Source: Tetrahymena elliotti 4EA
Taxonomy: Eukaryota > Ciliophora > Oligohymenophorea > Hymenostomatida > Tetrahymenidae
Length of the DNA stretch: 64,000 nucleotides
NCBI GenBank assembly: GCA_000231825.2
Contig: JH720309.1
Location: 499,877 to 563,876 of the forward strand
Reading direction: 5' to 3'
Below are positions 1 through 13,800 of this stretch, piece after piece. The position numbers and the translations under genes were made by a program. Positions within the stretch are counted from its first letter, which is position 1; every line of letters starts with the position of its first letter. Under the pieces are notes generated by a model. It was not told where the DNA came from. It saw only the letters and a program-made list of their open reading frames with translations, and did not search any database.

Positions 1-405
1 TAAAGTTAAATGTAGCTAACAACAAGTGAATTTGAGACAATTTGTATTAATCTAAGATATATCTAAAAACTAGAGATATTAAATGTGCACTTAAAGTAAA
101 AAAATATTATATATTTAAAATTTAAACAATTAATTGTAATAGTTAAATACAACACTTAAAATAACTTGATTGGAAATTCTTATAAAGCCTTGGCGAGTCA
201 ACTAAATAGCTACTTAATCTTTAAGAAGCAAACTATTCTTTATAGTAATAAATTCAATAGTAAAATTCATAAAATGAATAAATTTATTAATACTTTAAAT
301 AAAAGGTTATGCAGTAATTTAACTGCTGAATTAATTGGAGATATGATGAAGAATATGATGTATTTAAAAATACAAAAGTTGCAATTGAATTTAAAGTAAT
401 ATTGA
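1..405 (+). CDS. possible 3' end of an unknown gene (partial)
   Basis: From the first base the frame is open under the ciliate code until a TGA at 403-405 (about 134 codons). The first in-frame ATG is at 10-12, so this may be a short complete ORF or the last exon of a gene that starts outside the window. The C-terminal part (from about 166) has a protein-like composition with Leu/Met/Lys-rich helical character, including the segment LTAELIGDMMKNMM. No family is recognised. Because only TGA stops translation in this genome, an open frame of this length can arise by chance, so the call is tentative. Confidence 0.4.
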
Positions 406-3400
406 TTTATTTATTATTAAAATGAAATTAATTATTTTAAAAACCTAAATAGATAAAACCAACTAAAGCAAGAAGACTAATGCTATTTAAATAATTTAAA
501 ATCCTCGAGCTTTATCATCTGCGACATGTATATTAATATTTGATCTTAATAAATAAAATCAATTTCAAATTTATATTTAATAAAAGTATTTCTCTTAATT
601 ATTAAATCATATAAATATGCTTGCTCCTTAACTATATTAACTCTCTCTTTCTAAATTATTTGGTTCAATTTATATTTTATAATTTTATTCTTCAACAAGC
701 ACATATATTTTTCTATTAAATGCTCTATCTATGGATAACTAAATTTTTCTCCATTAGTTTTTGAATCGGATTGCTTTTTCCAGATTTTTGAGATCAAAGT
801 TATTTTTCATTTTTCTTACTGTGAGTCTACTAGATCTAATACTTATTGTTTTGAAAAAAATAAAAAATGAATGAGTTAATAAAATAATTAAAACATTTAG
901 ATCCATTAAACAAAGAAAATATTTGGAGTATTTGAGGAAACTTTTGAAATTTAAAAAAACAAAATCAAATCAAATTTTTTACTTTGAATTCTTTTAGAGG
1001 ATATGTAACTAAACATTTCTAATCAGATTATTTTAAATGCATTCAAGAAATCAAACCAATTTTTTTTATGAAACAAATGTCACAAAATATTTCTGATCTG
1101 ATAATTTTGAATCAGTATGATTTAAAAATTTGTAATGCCTTTGTTTATTTAATGATAATAATAAACAATCACATGTCTATTTTTAGTAGTTTCTATGTTT
1201 AATTATTTGATATTTTTTTACCATTTTAAATAATCTTAGAGGTTTTACTCTTAAATTAAATTAATTTTTTGTATTTTTTAAAAATACAAAAGCAAAATTC
1301 TATCAAATATTTTTAAATTTAATAGATTCTATTTTTTATTTTTGAATAATCACCAAAGAGTATTTTGTATTTTTATATACTCTTTTTGAATTCTAGCTTA
1401 ATAAAGAGCATAAATTAGTGTCTATATTGAAATAAATTTACTTTTCTAGAGAAAATCTATTTTTCTTTTTTTAGTTTTGTTGGATTAAAAAAAATATTTT
1501 ATAAAAATGCATAAAAGTTTTTGTCCTCTTAAAATGTTGTATTGAAATGTATTATACTTAGATATAATATAAAATGAATTTACTAAACATTAGCCATCTT
1601 GTTGAGTTAAATGGTTGAAGATAAATAAAATGAATTGTGCTATAAATAACTCTACTTTGAATTTGGTCTTAAGGTATAAAATAAAAAGGATATTTGAAGT
1701 AATTTAAAATATTTATGAATATTCAGAACTAATTAAAGAAAAAATTCATTTAAAAAAGTTGTTAAAAACATAATACTAGATTCTCTTTTATTTTTCTATA
1801 ATAATTCTAAAAGCTTAAAAATAAAACTGCCTCTAAATGCATGAATAGCTTTTATAATTATTAGTTTTATTTTAGAGGTTTTGTTCAATTTGTAAAAACC
1901 TTCTCACTCAAAAGAAATAATTGAGAGAAATAGATGGCTAATAAGTAAATGAATGAAAAATTTAGGTTTTAGAACTCACTGACTTTTTGATTAAATAGAT
2001 TAATTTGAAATTAGTTACTTGAATCTAAATTATCTTTATTAATGAGGATGAATTATATTCGAGTGATTTCAATTTTTTATTTAAATCTGGCTTTCTATGG
2101 TTGTTTTCTGTAAACTTACTTTCAAGCTCTAATTAATGTATAAATATGAAAAGTAAGGTAAAGGGTTCTTCTTAAAATAGTAAACTAAATACAACAAAAT
2201 AACATTTTATAACAAGCAAAATGATTATTTTGAGATTATTAATGTCACTTTATGTTCACTAAACACCATTTCATATCTCTTCCTTATGTAATTCATTCTG
2301 CTATTTAACTTATCTTTTCTAACTTATTCAAAAAAAATCAACTAAAAATTAAACAAAAGTATGTAAACAAATAGATATTCATTGAGTTTCTCAATAACTT
2401 CAATAATTTTAATTCAACCCTCTTTCATTTATTCAGATTAAGCTTTTTCTAATCTTACTTTACAATAAATACCTAATGAAAATCATTATTATCTTTATAT
2501 TCATAAGAAAAAAAATTTGTTGTTAATTTTTTTTTTGGAATGTAAATTTTGAGAATCAAGAAATTCTTTCTAATCTAGTGGTGTATTTTAGAATTTTTTA
2601 ATTTACTTGTTGGTTTAATCAGTCAACATATAAATAGTTTTTGTTACTTACTACTCTCTGTGTTTAAAAAAAATAATATCTCTGATTAATTTATTTGTGA
2701 ATACCTTTTAAATTATATTAAATCAGAAATAATAAGAATATTTGAACTACATTTTTTTTATTTAAAAATTGTCATGTTCCAAAATCAAAAAATATTAAGT
2801 TAGTGAATTATAAATTATAAAAGCTATTGAATTGCAAAAAAAATTAATATTTCAATTTTATATTTTAAGAATACTGAATGTCATAAAGAAAGAATATTCA
2901 TTCAATAAAATAATTAGAATAAATTCAAATTTTTTTGATATCCTCTTAAAATTAGAAAGATAATTAAAAAATAGTTTTTTTTTAACACACTGTAAATCCT
3001 CATTGATTAGTACCATCTCAAAGCCATTTTAGGATAGAGTTTTTTGGGTGTTTTTACAAAAAAAAAAATTTTGGTTATTAAATTCTTTGAGCCTGAATTA
3101 ATAAGGATTTATAGTGTTTTTTATTTTGTAAAATTTGTGAATATTGATATTGTAGAAATGCTAATTTTATCCAAAATATACCATATAATATATAAAAAAA
3201 GCTAAAGAAAATAATTTGTATTTAATAAATTGTATTATCACGATAAAATTAACAGTGTTTGTTATCAGTAATCAAATATTATTTTTACAAAAATTATTTA
3301 TAGAGTAAAGTAGAAAAACTGGATAGATCAGTATTATCTTAATTTACAAAGAAAATAATTAATTTGATAATTACTTTTTAGCATGTAAATTATGTTGCAG

Positions 3401-5107
3401 AAATAGAAGAGACAGACAATTTAATAATGAATTAAAAGTATTTCTAACCCAAAATATCTATCTTTCTATCTTTAATTTTAAGATGAAGATAATAACAATT
3501 TTAAATTTGCTTTAAATTAAACTTGATGCTAAAAAAAATAAATGTAAAGCGAAATAAATAAGTTTGTTATGGTACAAAAGATTGTTTATGAATAATTTTT
3601 CTTCGATTAAATTATGTAAACATATTTTCTAGAACAATTCTTGATAGACATTTAAACTTAAAGAAATAAAAACATAATAAGCTTACAATTTAGAATAGGG
3701 TAAATAAATTTAAGTAAAGAATAAAATAATTTTAGATAGATTTATTTATCATAATACTCTATTTCACCTAAATCTTTCATTTTCAACCACAAAATAATTT
3801 AAAATAATCTGCCATAATCTGTTTAGATTTTTTAAAATCTTTTGTCATTTAACTAATTAAAATTGCTTCTTTTTATTTTTAAATATTTTGCATCGTTTCA
3901 ACTCAATCTCAATTTTACATTTTTTTATTGAATTAATAGATTTTAAGTTTGAGTTTGAACACGAATATGAGAAAATTTTAACTTATTTTTGTTTAAGACT
4001 AGAATAGACTAAAATAAAAGCAAGGGTATTAATATTAGCATATGCACTTTATAATTAATGTAAGCAACTATATTTAAATATAGAGTTATTTAGTTAATTA
4101 AGGATAAAATCATAATGTTTTATTGATCAATTAATTATATTTATAAACCTTTTTCATATAAATCCTAAATCTTTTAAGTTCATTTTTCAAATTTTAAATT
4201 TCAAGTGTGAAATAGAAAAGAGCCCAGTAAAAAGCTGATTTAGAAATAGTAAAATTTGAATGATTTTTAATGAATATAGTTTTCACATATTGGAAATTGA
4301 ACATAGCAGTAAGAATAATAATTTTTTGGCGAATAATTTATAAAGTTAAATAAAGAAAAAAAATAATTGTATTTTTTCTATTCTTTGAATTAGAAGAAAT
4401 CAAAAAGACTAAATAAAATTCAGGTTTCTTTGACAATTCTTAACTACTCTCAATGAATTTTTAACAATCTTGAAAGTGAATATTTAATTCATCTTATTTT
4501 ACTTTGATTGATTTTAACTCATTTTTTCTCACCATTAGAGAAATGAAGAAATTGCATAGATTATTCAGAGAAAATTCTTTTGAAAGATTGATTTATCGAA
4601 AAGAATAATAAGGTAAGGTATGAAATAGATAGATTTTTTAAATTAATTAGCGCTCTGGCTATCTATCTATGAATTAATTAATTAATTAATCTGCTGCTTG
4701 TCTATATTTACCTTTTTAAATTTACATTTATTTTTTATAAAATTCAAGAAAATAACAATAGAATTGGTCAAAAAAATAGTGTAATTTAACAAATAATGAT
4801 CAAAGCCAATTAATTTGAATGAATTTTTATTTTTGTATTGTTTTTTGTCTGTTAATAAATTCTTTTGATTTTCATCAAAATCAGCCAGATAGAATTTTTA
4901 TTACAATTAATCTAAGCGCAGACCACATCCTTCAAATTACTATCTTAATTTCGAAATTTATAAATTTTCAAATGTTCAAAGCAGATCTAATCACAGATCA
5001 AAAATTAATAATTAATTAATTCACAAAAAAAAATAAAAACAAAACTTAATTAAAACAATCAAGCAAGCAAATAACAAAAACAAAAAAGCAAACAAAAATT
5101 TCCAAAA
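406..5107. other. intergenic AT-rich stretch
   Basis: I see no convincing gene here on either strand. It holds homopolymer runs and a short AATT microsatellite around 4672-4692. A frame starting with ATG at 4819 stays open to about 5118, but it runs through an A/C-rich leader just before the next gene and overlaps its start codon in another frame, so it is better read as 5' leader sequence. Confidence 0.5.
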
Positions 5108-5494
5108 ATGAATTATCTTGATATTAAATTCAATGAAAGATATGATTCAATTAGTTTTTTGATTATTAACATCAGAGAAAAAATATATGATCTTGTTGAA
5201 ATCCCTCATCTTTTAGAACCCATTAAAGAAGCAAATTTTGAAAAAGATGTTAAGTTAGTAGCATAAGCCCTTGATTATATTGTGGAAAATCAACCTTCTG
5301 CTTTCAGTAAGCTAGCAAAATAAAAAACTTAATAATATTTCTAAAATTTAATTAATTTATAAGAAGAATTCTCTTCATTAGAAGAAGCTTACTATTACAA
5401 TTTCTATCAAATACAAAACTCTTCTTCTCCTAGAACCTTTAAGCAGCTAATGATATCAAAGGATATCCTTCAATAATACTTTTTCAGACAATGA
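5108..5494 (+). CDS. small hypothetical protein, 128 aa
   Basis: Single-exon ORF of 129 codons. It starts at an ATG preceded by an A-rich leader (typical of Tetrahymena) and ends at TGA 5492-5494. It uses TAA nine times as Gln. The product is soluble and mostly helical, starting MNYLDIKFNERYDSISFLII, with a Gln-rich middle (KQKTQQYFQNLINLQEE) and an aromatic stretch (EEAYYYNFYQ). No signal peptide, membrane segment or known motif is visible. The start is supported by the sharp change from leader-like DNA to codon-structured sequence. Function unknown. Confidence 0.65.
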
Positions 5495-6176
5495 AAATCC
5501 TTAAAAATATTTTATTTACCCATTTTAAATTTACAATAAATTATTGGTTCACCAGAAAATATCAACAAAAACCAATACAAAAATAAATAATAATAAACTT
5601 ATTCTTGAAAAAACTATTTACTACTATAAAATCAATATATTAAAAAACTAAATTATTATCTACTTACTACTTTAAATTATTTTGTATATTTCATTTAAAA
5701 AATTTGTACATCTTTACTCTATTATCTCAGCAATTCATTCATTTACTCATTTCTCTTTTAAAAAGATTCTTAATTTAAATCAAAAAAGTATTTAAAGATA
5801 TTAATTACATTAAAAATTTTCTTTTATTCACAAAAAATAAATACCTTAGTTTCTTCTTTTTTTACTTTTCACTATAAATTTTCTTTTTTATTTTCTCTCT
5901 TCAAAATTAAGAAAATTAGAATTTGATGGATTAAAATTTAGGATTAAACAAAAAAAGAAAATACATAGAATTAGAAATAAAAGTAAGATTTTAGTCAATA
6001 TTTTTAGGTATTACTAAGATTTTTAGAACTATTAATACACATTAATTTACTTGATAAAAATAAACAAATATAATTTAATTAATCAGAGGAAAATAACCAA
6101 CTGACTTCTAATTATTCAAAGTGTAAGATATATATTTAGAGATTCTATTTTTGGTTTTCTTATCCTAAAATTGGTT

Positions 6177-8218
6177 TCAATCACAAAATGATTAATTTTT
6201 GGTTAAAGAATCCCAACCATATTGATTTGACTTTATGTAAATGTAATATGGCATTGAAATGAGGTTTAGTACAGCAATAAAAAAGATTATCCAAATAATC
6301 ATATACTATAAATTATATTTGTTGACGTAGAAATATAGCACATTGCTAAATATTAATCCACCTATCAAGGCTAAAAATCCATAAAATAAAATCATTTTGT
6401 GAGAAAGAACTCCTTCTGTTAGAACATAAATTATGCTTGTTCCTCCTATAAATAAATACATAAATCCAGAGGTAGCACTGCATACTCTTGCATTACACCC
6501 TAAGCTTAGTAAAACTGGAAGAATAATCAGTCCAGATCCCATTCCTAAATATAGATTAAAAAAACAATAAAATTGTACACTTTCGCTTGTAAGCTATTTC
6601 AAATCAAAATATTGGTAATTAATATGATCTTAAATGTAGAAACTTTCTAAATTACAAATAATAATTTTTGAAATTATTTTGGAATTGTTTAATCAAAAAG
6701 TTGATTGATCATGTTAAAATATAGATTTAAAAAAGTATTGAAATGATCAACTCGAAATAAAAAAAGAGATTTTGATTTCAAAAATATTTTATTATTATGT
6801 TAATCTTTAAAGTAAATTAGTATATAAAACGACATATTTCTTATATCAATTTAATTTTTCAAAATTTATTTAGCTATGTTTATTTGAAATTCATATATTT
6901 ATACAAATTAACATTTTTCAATAAATATAAATGTGTTGATTTCTAAATTTACTTAAATTAAATTTAAATGATTAATAAAAGAGACAAAGAATAAAAATGA
7001 ATTTACCTAACATCCCTGTTATTGAGCCAGCTACTAAGCCTGATAAGGATAGGATGAAGTAGCTATAATTAGAAAATCTAAAATCTTCTCTGTCAAATAA
7101 ATAGTTGTTTGATATTTTGTACTGGTACTAATTTTTTTGTTAGAGGTAGATCAAGAACATAAATAATGCTGAAGATAATAACTATAAGGCAGTTAGAAAA
7201 TAATATAAATTATCACATTTTTAAATTCCAAAGATACTTTTAAATCCTTTACCTCCTTTTGCAATTCCTATCAAAGTGAAAATAGAAAACATGAGAATCA
7301 GATAAAATAATTTCTAAGAAGGAATTAATTTTTTTTCTTAATCAAGAATTTCAGATAATTCTTTATTTTATTCTTATTAATTTTATTTTGATTTATCATT
7401 ATTTTGTTTAGATTCATCACCATTGTTTTCTTCTTAAGAATCTTATGAAGAAACTTCATAATATTCAATGCCTAGCTCTTTTTATAATTGTTCATCAATT
7501 TATTATATTTTATTCTAATCAGTTTCGGTAATGTAGCTATTGTCTTTTATTAATTATATTGTTGATCTGCTTACTTTTTTGTCATTTTATTCATTATTAC
7601 CCTGAATTGTTGTTGATACTTCTTATTCTTCTTTATCTTCTAATTATTTTTATTTGATATCTCTAGCTTTCTTAAAAAGATACACACAAATTATGCACAG
7701 AAAAACTATAAAAATAGAACTTAAAATTATTTCTGAAATAATTATATTCATCAAGACTCCTAACACAGTACCAAGTAATACTGTGGGAACTAAAATTAGT
7801 GCCAAATCAAAATCTATAATAGGTTTATCTTTTCTTGGGTGTCTTTAAGAAATCAAAAGAAATACATTTGATAACACTCCTCCTTTTCAAACAATATTAA
7901 AATATAGATAAGCTCAATTAAATAAAAATTGTATCTACCTAATAATATTGGATAAGATAAAAATGTTGCTTCCTTCACTGAAAAATTTAAAATAATAACT
8001 AAAATAGGAACCTTCACAATTCCTCCTCCAAGACCTCCTACATTTGCCAATCCTACAATAACAGATATCAAAATATAACTAGCTATTTCTACTAACCCAA
8101 AAGTTAAATCTTAATGAACACAAAGCTTTTCTTCATTGCAAATATTTAAAAATCCGCAATCACTGTCTATTTTACAAGATACTGTGCTTTAAGAGTTGAA
8201 GAAATTAAATTTATCCAT
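6177..8218 (-). CDS. TauE/SafE-family membrane transporter, ~507 aa
   Basis: Three exons: 7939-8218, 7007-7882 and 6177-6544. The introns are 7883-7938 and 6545-7006, both GT..AG. The family (sulfite exporter TauE/SafE, DUF81) has two homologous halves that each carry a Gly-rich motif. Here these are GLANVGGLGGGIVKVPIL (about residues 57-73) followed by SYPILLGGVLSN across intron 1, and the second-half motif LVAGSITGMLGMGSGLIILP across intron 2. About nine hydrophobic segments are visible. A soluble N-terminus has four evenly spaced cysteines (15, 21, 27, 33). A long acidic Gln/Asn-rich loop of about 130 residues separates the halves. The first in-frame ATG after an upstream TGA is at 8218; a signal-peptide exon further upstream cannot be excluded. 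Substrate (sulfite, sulfonate or another organic anion) is not readable from sequence. Confidence 0.85.
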
Positions 8219-9330
8219 ATTTCTCTCAATAAATTTGTGAGATTTTTTGATTACTGTTCTTGTTCCTTTTGGATATTCTAAATCACTAATCAATTGATTT
8301 TTATTATGCGTTTTTACTATAAATCAACACAAAACGAAAGCAATTGATAGTGAATGAACTTATTTTTGATTAAAAACACTAAAAATAAACTAAGTATTTA
8401 ACTCTTTTCATTAAAAAAGTATTAGCAAAAATAATTAATACATACAAAAAATAATGAATGAATAATTAATTTAATTCAAATACTTACCCTTCTAAAATCT
8501 ATTCTTAATACTAAAAATTATGTAACAAAGTTAATTATTAACACTATTCATATTTTTTATTTTTAGAAATGTATTTTAAGTATTGCTAATTTTATGATAT
8601 TCCTATTAAACAATAATGACTTACCAAAATTATTTTAACTTTATTAACCCTAAATGGAAATTTAAAATTCTAAATAAAAAAAGTAAATTTATTTTGAAAA
8701 TAAAGCTGTCTAATATCCTTATTCTTAAGATTATCATTTTGATAGTGTAATAAATACACTATTAAAACTTAATTCTAAAGAATTCAATAGAAATTAAAAT
8801 AATGTTTGAAAATAATATTATCCATACATTTCTTTATTAAAAAATATTCTTTGTGTGAGTTTGAAAGTACGAACAAATAATTTTGTACTCAAATAAATCA
8901 CTACATAAATATTAAAAAATACAATAAAAGGTAATCTAATTATAAATACTGTTTGGTTGGCTTTATAAAAATTATTTTAACATGTAGATAAAACTGCATT
9001 ACCAAAAATTTATTCTGATGTCTTAGTCTGAAGAGATTTACAGGCTGATAGAAAAAATGTGTTGTTTAATTAAGTCAAATTTAAATGATTGAAAAATATA
9101 AGATTGCTATTTTAATTGATTTTAAAATAAAATAATTAATTAGAATAATATGGTGAATAGATAATATGTATAAGTAAAAACAATTTAATAAAGAAAGATA
9201 TTAATTTTTACTATAATTATAATAATTGAGTGAAATAAATAGAATATGATTTAGGTGGTTTGTTTAGAAGTTATTTTGTTAATAAGTTGATCATTTATTT
9301 ATTCATATCTTAGAATTTTAATTAGACCTT
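8219..9330. other. intergenic, nothing seen
   Basis: This stretch lies between two convergently or similarly oriented minus-strand genes. It is AT-rich with no codon-structured frame on either strand, no RNA gene and no clear repeat. The part near 8219-8400 would hold the promoter of the TauE gene. Confidence 0.45.
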
Positions 9331-10841
9331 TCAGTAGAAATAAGAGAATCTGATTTGGAGTTCAGATTCAGGAAGAACTCTGAGCAAGACTAAAAATCTA
9401 ATGAATTTATAGAGAGTTTCTTTGGTTATGAAAGAGAGCAATAGATGGTTAAGAGAGAGTAGAATAGTTGTAAATTGTATTCCTTATTGGTTACCAACAA
9501 CATAGCCCGATATAAACAAAAATAAATAGACTGCAGATATTCCTGCAAAGAAGAGGGTCCATTGTAAGAAATTTTTGTGTTAGAACATAGTAAGCTATCT
9601 GAAGAAGAAATAATAACTAAATATAGATGAAATTGAGATGGTAGAAGCCAATATGAATAGCATAGAAAATTCAGGTTAAGATTTATAGCATAAAAAATTA
9701 GAGATCATGAGTACTAAGGAGATAAGAGCAGACATAATACAAGAGTATCCATAGATTCTAATTGAGCCAAGTAATTTCTGGCAACAAACGATTGGCTTAC
9801 TCTTTTCAATTACTCTTGGGGGAACTTTCTCGTTTAATTATATTAAAGTATTCAAAATCTAATTTTTGAAGAAGTTTCTATCAAGAGGATTTGAATCATG
9901 AACTAATTAGAAAGTTTGCTCAGGAAAATTGAATTTCATCATGCTCTAAAGAGAATTTTTAACTTGTAATAGACGATAATATCCTACTTTTTCAATTGAT
10001 TGATTGCAATAGATTTCTTCAATGTTCTCATTCTTTTGCGTCTATTATTTGTATTAAGTTTATTTGTTGCTTGTTGGCTATTCTAGGTCTTCATTGTGGG
10101 ATTCGCTGCTTGTTTCTTAGGATGAGAATTATTCGCCTGTCTTGTTGGCTCCACTTATGTCTATTTTAAAAGAAGTAATTAAAATATTTATAAAAGTAAT
10201 ATATTATCAATTCATTCATTTATCAAAAATTTATAATTTCGCTAGCTGAAAAGCAAAGGAATAAACAAACAAGCAATCAAAAAAAAAAGTAGAGATAATT
10301 AATTAATTCATTAATTAGCGAACTCTTTTTCATGAAAATTTCATATGATTAATCTACTCTTAAAATATTAAAAATAATTGTTTCATGTCATACTGAGTGG
10401 ATATTTTTATGTATTTATTGAAAGTAATTTGAATTTTATTGATGGAATGTATTTTTATCAAGAAAAGTTAGTTTTAACCAATAATCCTACTCAAACATCC
10501 ATTTAAGTGAAAATGAATTCAATAAGAAATCTGGAATAAATTCATTGAATTATTTAGCTTGTTTTCTCATTTTTGTTTTAATTTTATTTACATTGGCTGT
10601 TCAGCTTTCCACATTGGATATCTAAGTCGAATGTATCTTCTCTGATGAAATCTTATTGAAATAACTCCTTGTGTTGGTCAAGATTTTCATTGTTAGCACT
10701 CATAGCTATTAATACTGGTGAAGGAAATCTGTTTTGATCTTCATTGTTATACTAGGTGTCTTCTGCATTTGGAGTTTGCTTGTATTCGTATTCAGTTTAG
10801 ATTTTATGATCCTAATTTATAGCTGTTAATTGAGATGACAT
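9331..10841 (-). CDS. multi-pass membrane protein, 359 aa, unknown
   Basis: Two exons, 10592-10841 and 9331-10160, joined by a 431-nt GT..AG intron (10161-10591). The split TAC codon restores frame exactly. The first 200 residues are hydrophilic, Gln/Asn/Ser-rich and probably disordered. The C-terminal half has four or five hydrophobic segments at about 219-241, 248-270, 283-305 and 312-328, with a possible fifth near 336-346. Two adjacent cysteines (IVCCQKLLG) precede the first segment. The protein ends RFSYFY at TGA 9331-9333. No transporter, channel or receptor signature is recognised. Ciliates have many such orphan 4-TM proteins. TAA/TAG-Gln codons are frequent in the N-terminal part. Confidence 0.7.
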
Positions 10842-13800
10842 TCTATCTTTCCAAAATCTTATGCTACCTATTTTGTTTTGTTTTGTTATTTGTTTGCTTA
10901 TTTATTTTTTTTTTGTTTCTTTGAAATCTTGTGTTAATGCTTTTTTTTTGAGATAAATTAAAAAATTAATAGTTCTATTAGATATTGATTTCTAAACCAA
11001 GCTTTTCTATGGCTGTAAAGAAATTTAAATAATAGCAATATAAAGATGTAAATTAATGTAGTAATACTCATAAATCAATTCCTTCATAACTTAGTAAAAG
11101 GAGAAAAACACAAATCCATAAACATAAAATTTCTAATTATCATCTCAAAAACTTAAGCTTATCTTCAAATCCTACATATTTTTCAAACAGCCCATTTTTT
11201 AGCTTAAATTTATTTTTACTAGTTGTTTATTAAATATCATCTCATCTAAATTTATTCTTAATAACACCCTTTAAATATAATTATTTTATATCATTCCCAG
11301 TCAAATTGATACTTCTTTCATATCTATTTTAATAAAAAAAGCCAAAATTTGTATTAAATATACTGAATTCTTTTGTTTCCTAGGTTATTTATTTACTTAT
11401 TATCAAATTTTTGATAGCAGTAAATTTAATATTAAATATCAAATAATTATATCAAAATTTATCTGCACCAAATACTTTATCTAGATCTACCTAATTATCT
11501 TTAAAAACTACTCACACCTCAAACAAATCCACCCACCCACACACACAAACAAATAATAATTCAAAAAAATTAGTTTGGTTTTTTATTGTTTATTTTATTC
11601 TCTTTAAAATATACTTTTTCAAATATTTTTGATGTGAATCAAAGTTAAATTCTACATTAAAATAATAAAAATTTTAAATAAATAAATGGCAACAACAAAA
11701 AGAAAATATTCTCTTTATTCGAAAATTATAATATATATTTTAAAAACTTCATTTTATTATATTAGTTTTTGCAAAAATAAAATTTAAATTCTAATATTCC
11801 TATCAAACTTATTGCATGTTAATAATATTATTGATAGTTAAAAAAATAAAATCAAAAATGTGAAAAAAAGAAAGCTATGAAAATCATTTCTTGATTTAAC
11901 AAAAAAATTTAAATTCTTGCAAGATAAAAATATCTTTATGAAAAAATTAACTACAGAAAGTTTTACAACAGAAAAACTTGTAAGTAATTATCCCTAAATC
12001 TTTAGGTAATGATGAAAGCCCAACATATGAAGTAAAAATTATTATTAAATTCTTCATTTAATATATCAAAATACTTATGGAATACTCAAAAATTTTTAAG
12101 ATTTGAGTTTTCCTTCCTAAAAATTTTAGTTAAAAAGTTCTTAATTTAAATCATTTTTAGAAAAAACTTACTGTCATTTTAGAATTTAAAATAGTATTTG
12201 CTTGTTATCATTTTGATTTAAAATATAATAATTAATAGTAAAGCAAAAATAAATTGAAAAAACAAAATTCAATATATTCTCAATACTATTAACATATATA
12301 TTATCAGTTTCTAAAATTTGTTTTTTACATTAATTTTGAAAGTTATAAAATCTAACAATTTTAAAAAAACCAATATTCATAATAAATACATTAATCTATT
12401 AAATAATTATTAGTTAAGTAAAAATGTATGAAAAAATAATAACAAATAAAAATATTAAATAAATATCAATAAAATCCTTTTTAATTTTATTGTTTTTTGT
12501 TTTTTTTAAAAACGAAATTTTCTATCTAAAATTTTAAAAAGCTAAGTAATTTGTTTGAAAAGTCAATATTCTTAATAGGGAAATCTTAAAAATTATAAAT
12601 AATTCATTTTAAAAAAATTAAAATTTTTTCCCACTAACCAATTTGAATCTTTTAGTAAATCATTATTTTTTAAAAATTAAGTTTTCCGTATTAATTTTGA
12701 GGGCTTATATTCAAATCAAATGCTTCTTTCAGAAGTAGAAAATTTAAAAAGTGTTAATTAATTTGCTATTTAAAAAAATTATTCTGAAATTAAATTGTCA
12801 AGTTTAAAATAAAAAATATTTAGCATCATTTTTCATCTCTTAAAAATAAAATAAAAGAACTTTTTTAATTTTATTCCTGATTAGAACAAATGAAAAATGA
12901 ATTTTTACTATAGACCAATTATATTAAATTTTATATCAATTGAAACAATTTTGTATTTTTTATCTTTAAATGCCATTGATAACCAAAAAAGTATCTTAAA
13001 TTTTACTGGGTTTTTTTATTTATTTATTTATTTATTTAGTTAAGTAAATTTATCTTTGTCTTTGATTAAAGCTTTTAATTTTTTAATGCAAATGAATCAA
13101 TAATAGAACCATAAAATTCTAACTATTAGAGAAAATTTCAAAGAAAATGCTAATTAAGAAAAATAATTCAGCTAAAAAGTTTTTTCCAGTATTATTAATA
13201 ATAAGTGGCTGGCTGGCTGGCCGTATGAATAATTTATTTTTAGTAATGATTAGATGAACAGTAATATATTAGAATTGAAATTAAATTTATTACTGAATTT
13301 AAATTAAATTTGGCAAATGGCATAAATTTAAAATAGATAGAACTAAATTTATTTATCCTTTTCTCATTCAATTAATCAAAATAAAAAATATTTTTCTATT
13401 ATTTTCAAAAGCATTTATTTTTTTAAAATAATTTTTACAATATTTTAGATTGAACAAGTTAATTTTTTTAAATAAATTTAAATTATTATTTTAAAAAATT
13501 CAATTTAAAATGAAATTATTTTTTTTATTTTTAAATTAAAAATGAGATTGAGTAAAAATATTATCAAGGAAAAAAAGAAAAAAATAATTTTTTAAAATGA
13601 ATATTTGAATGAATTAAAATAGAAAGTAGAGATAAAAAGTGATCAAATTTATTTAAATAGATTTTGTAGCCTTGATAAAGATATAGAGGAGTTAATATTA
13701 AAGATAGATAAAGAGAGAAAGAAGATTTATTTGGATTTAATAATAATGTAAAGAATATATCTGGAACATTTTGAGAATTGTAATTATCAAATGCAAATTA

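Noticed and set aside
4819..5118. ATG frame just upstream of the 128-aa gene
   Set aside because: It overlaps the A/C-rich leader and the start of the real gene in another frame; better seen as 5' leader or a minor upstream ORF.
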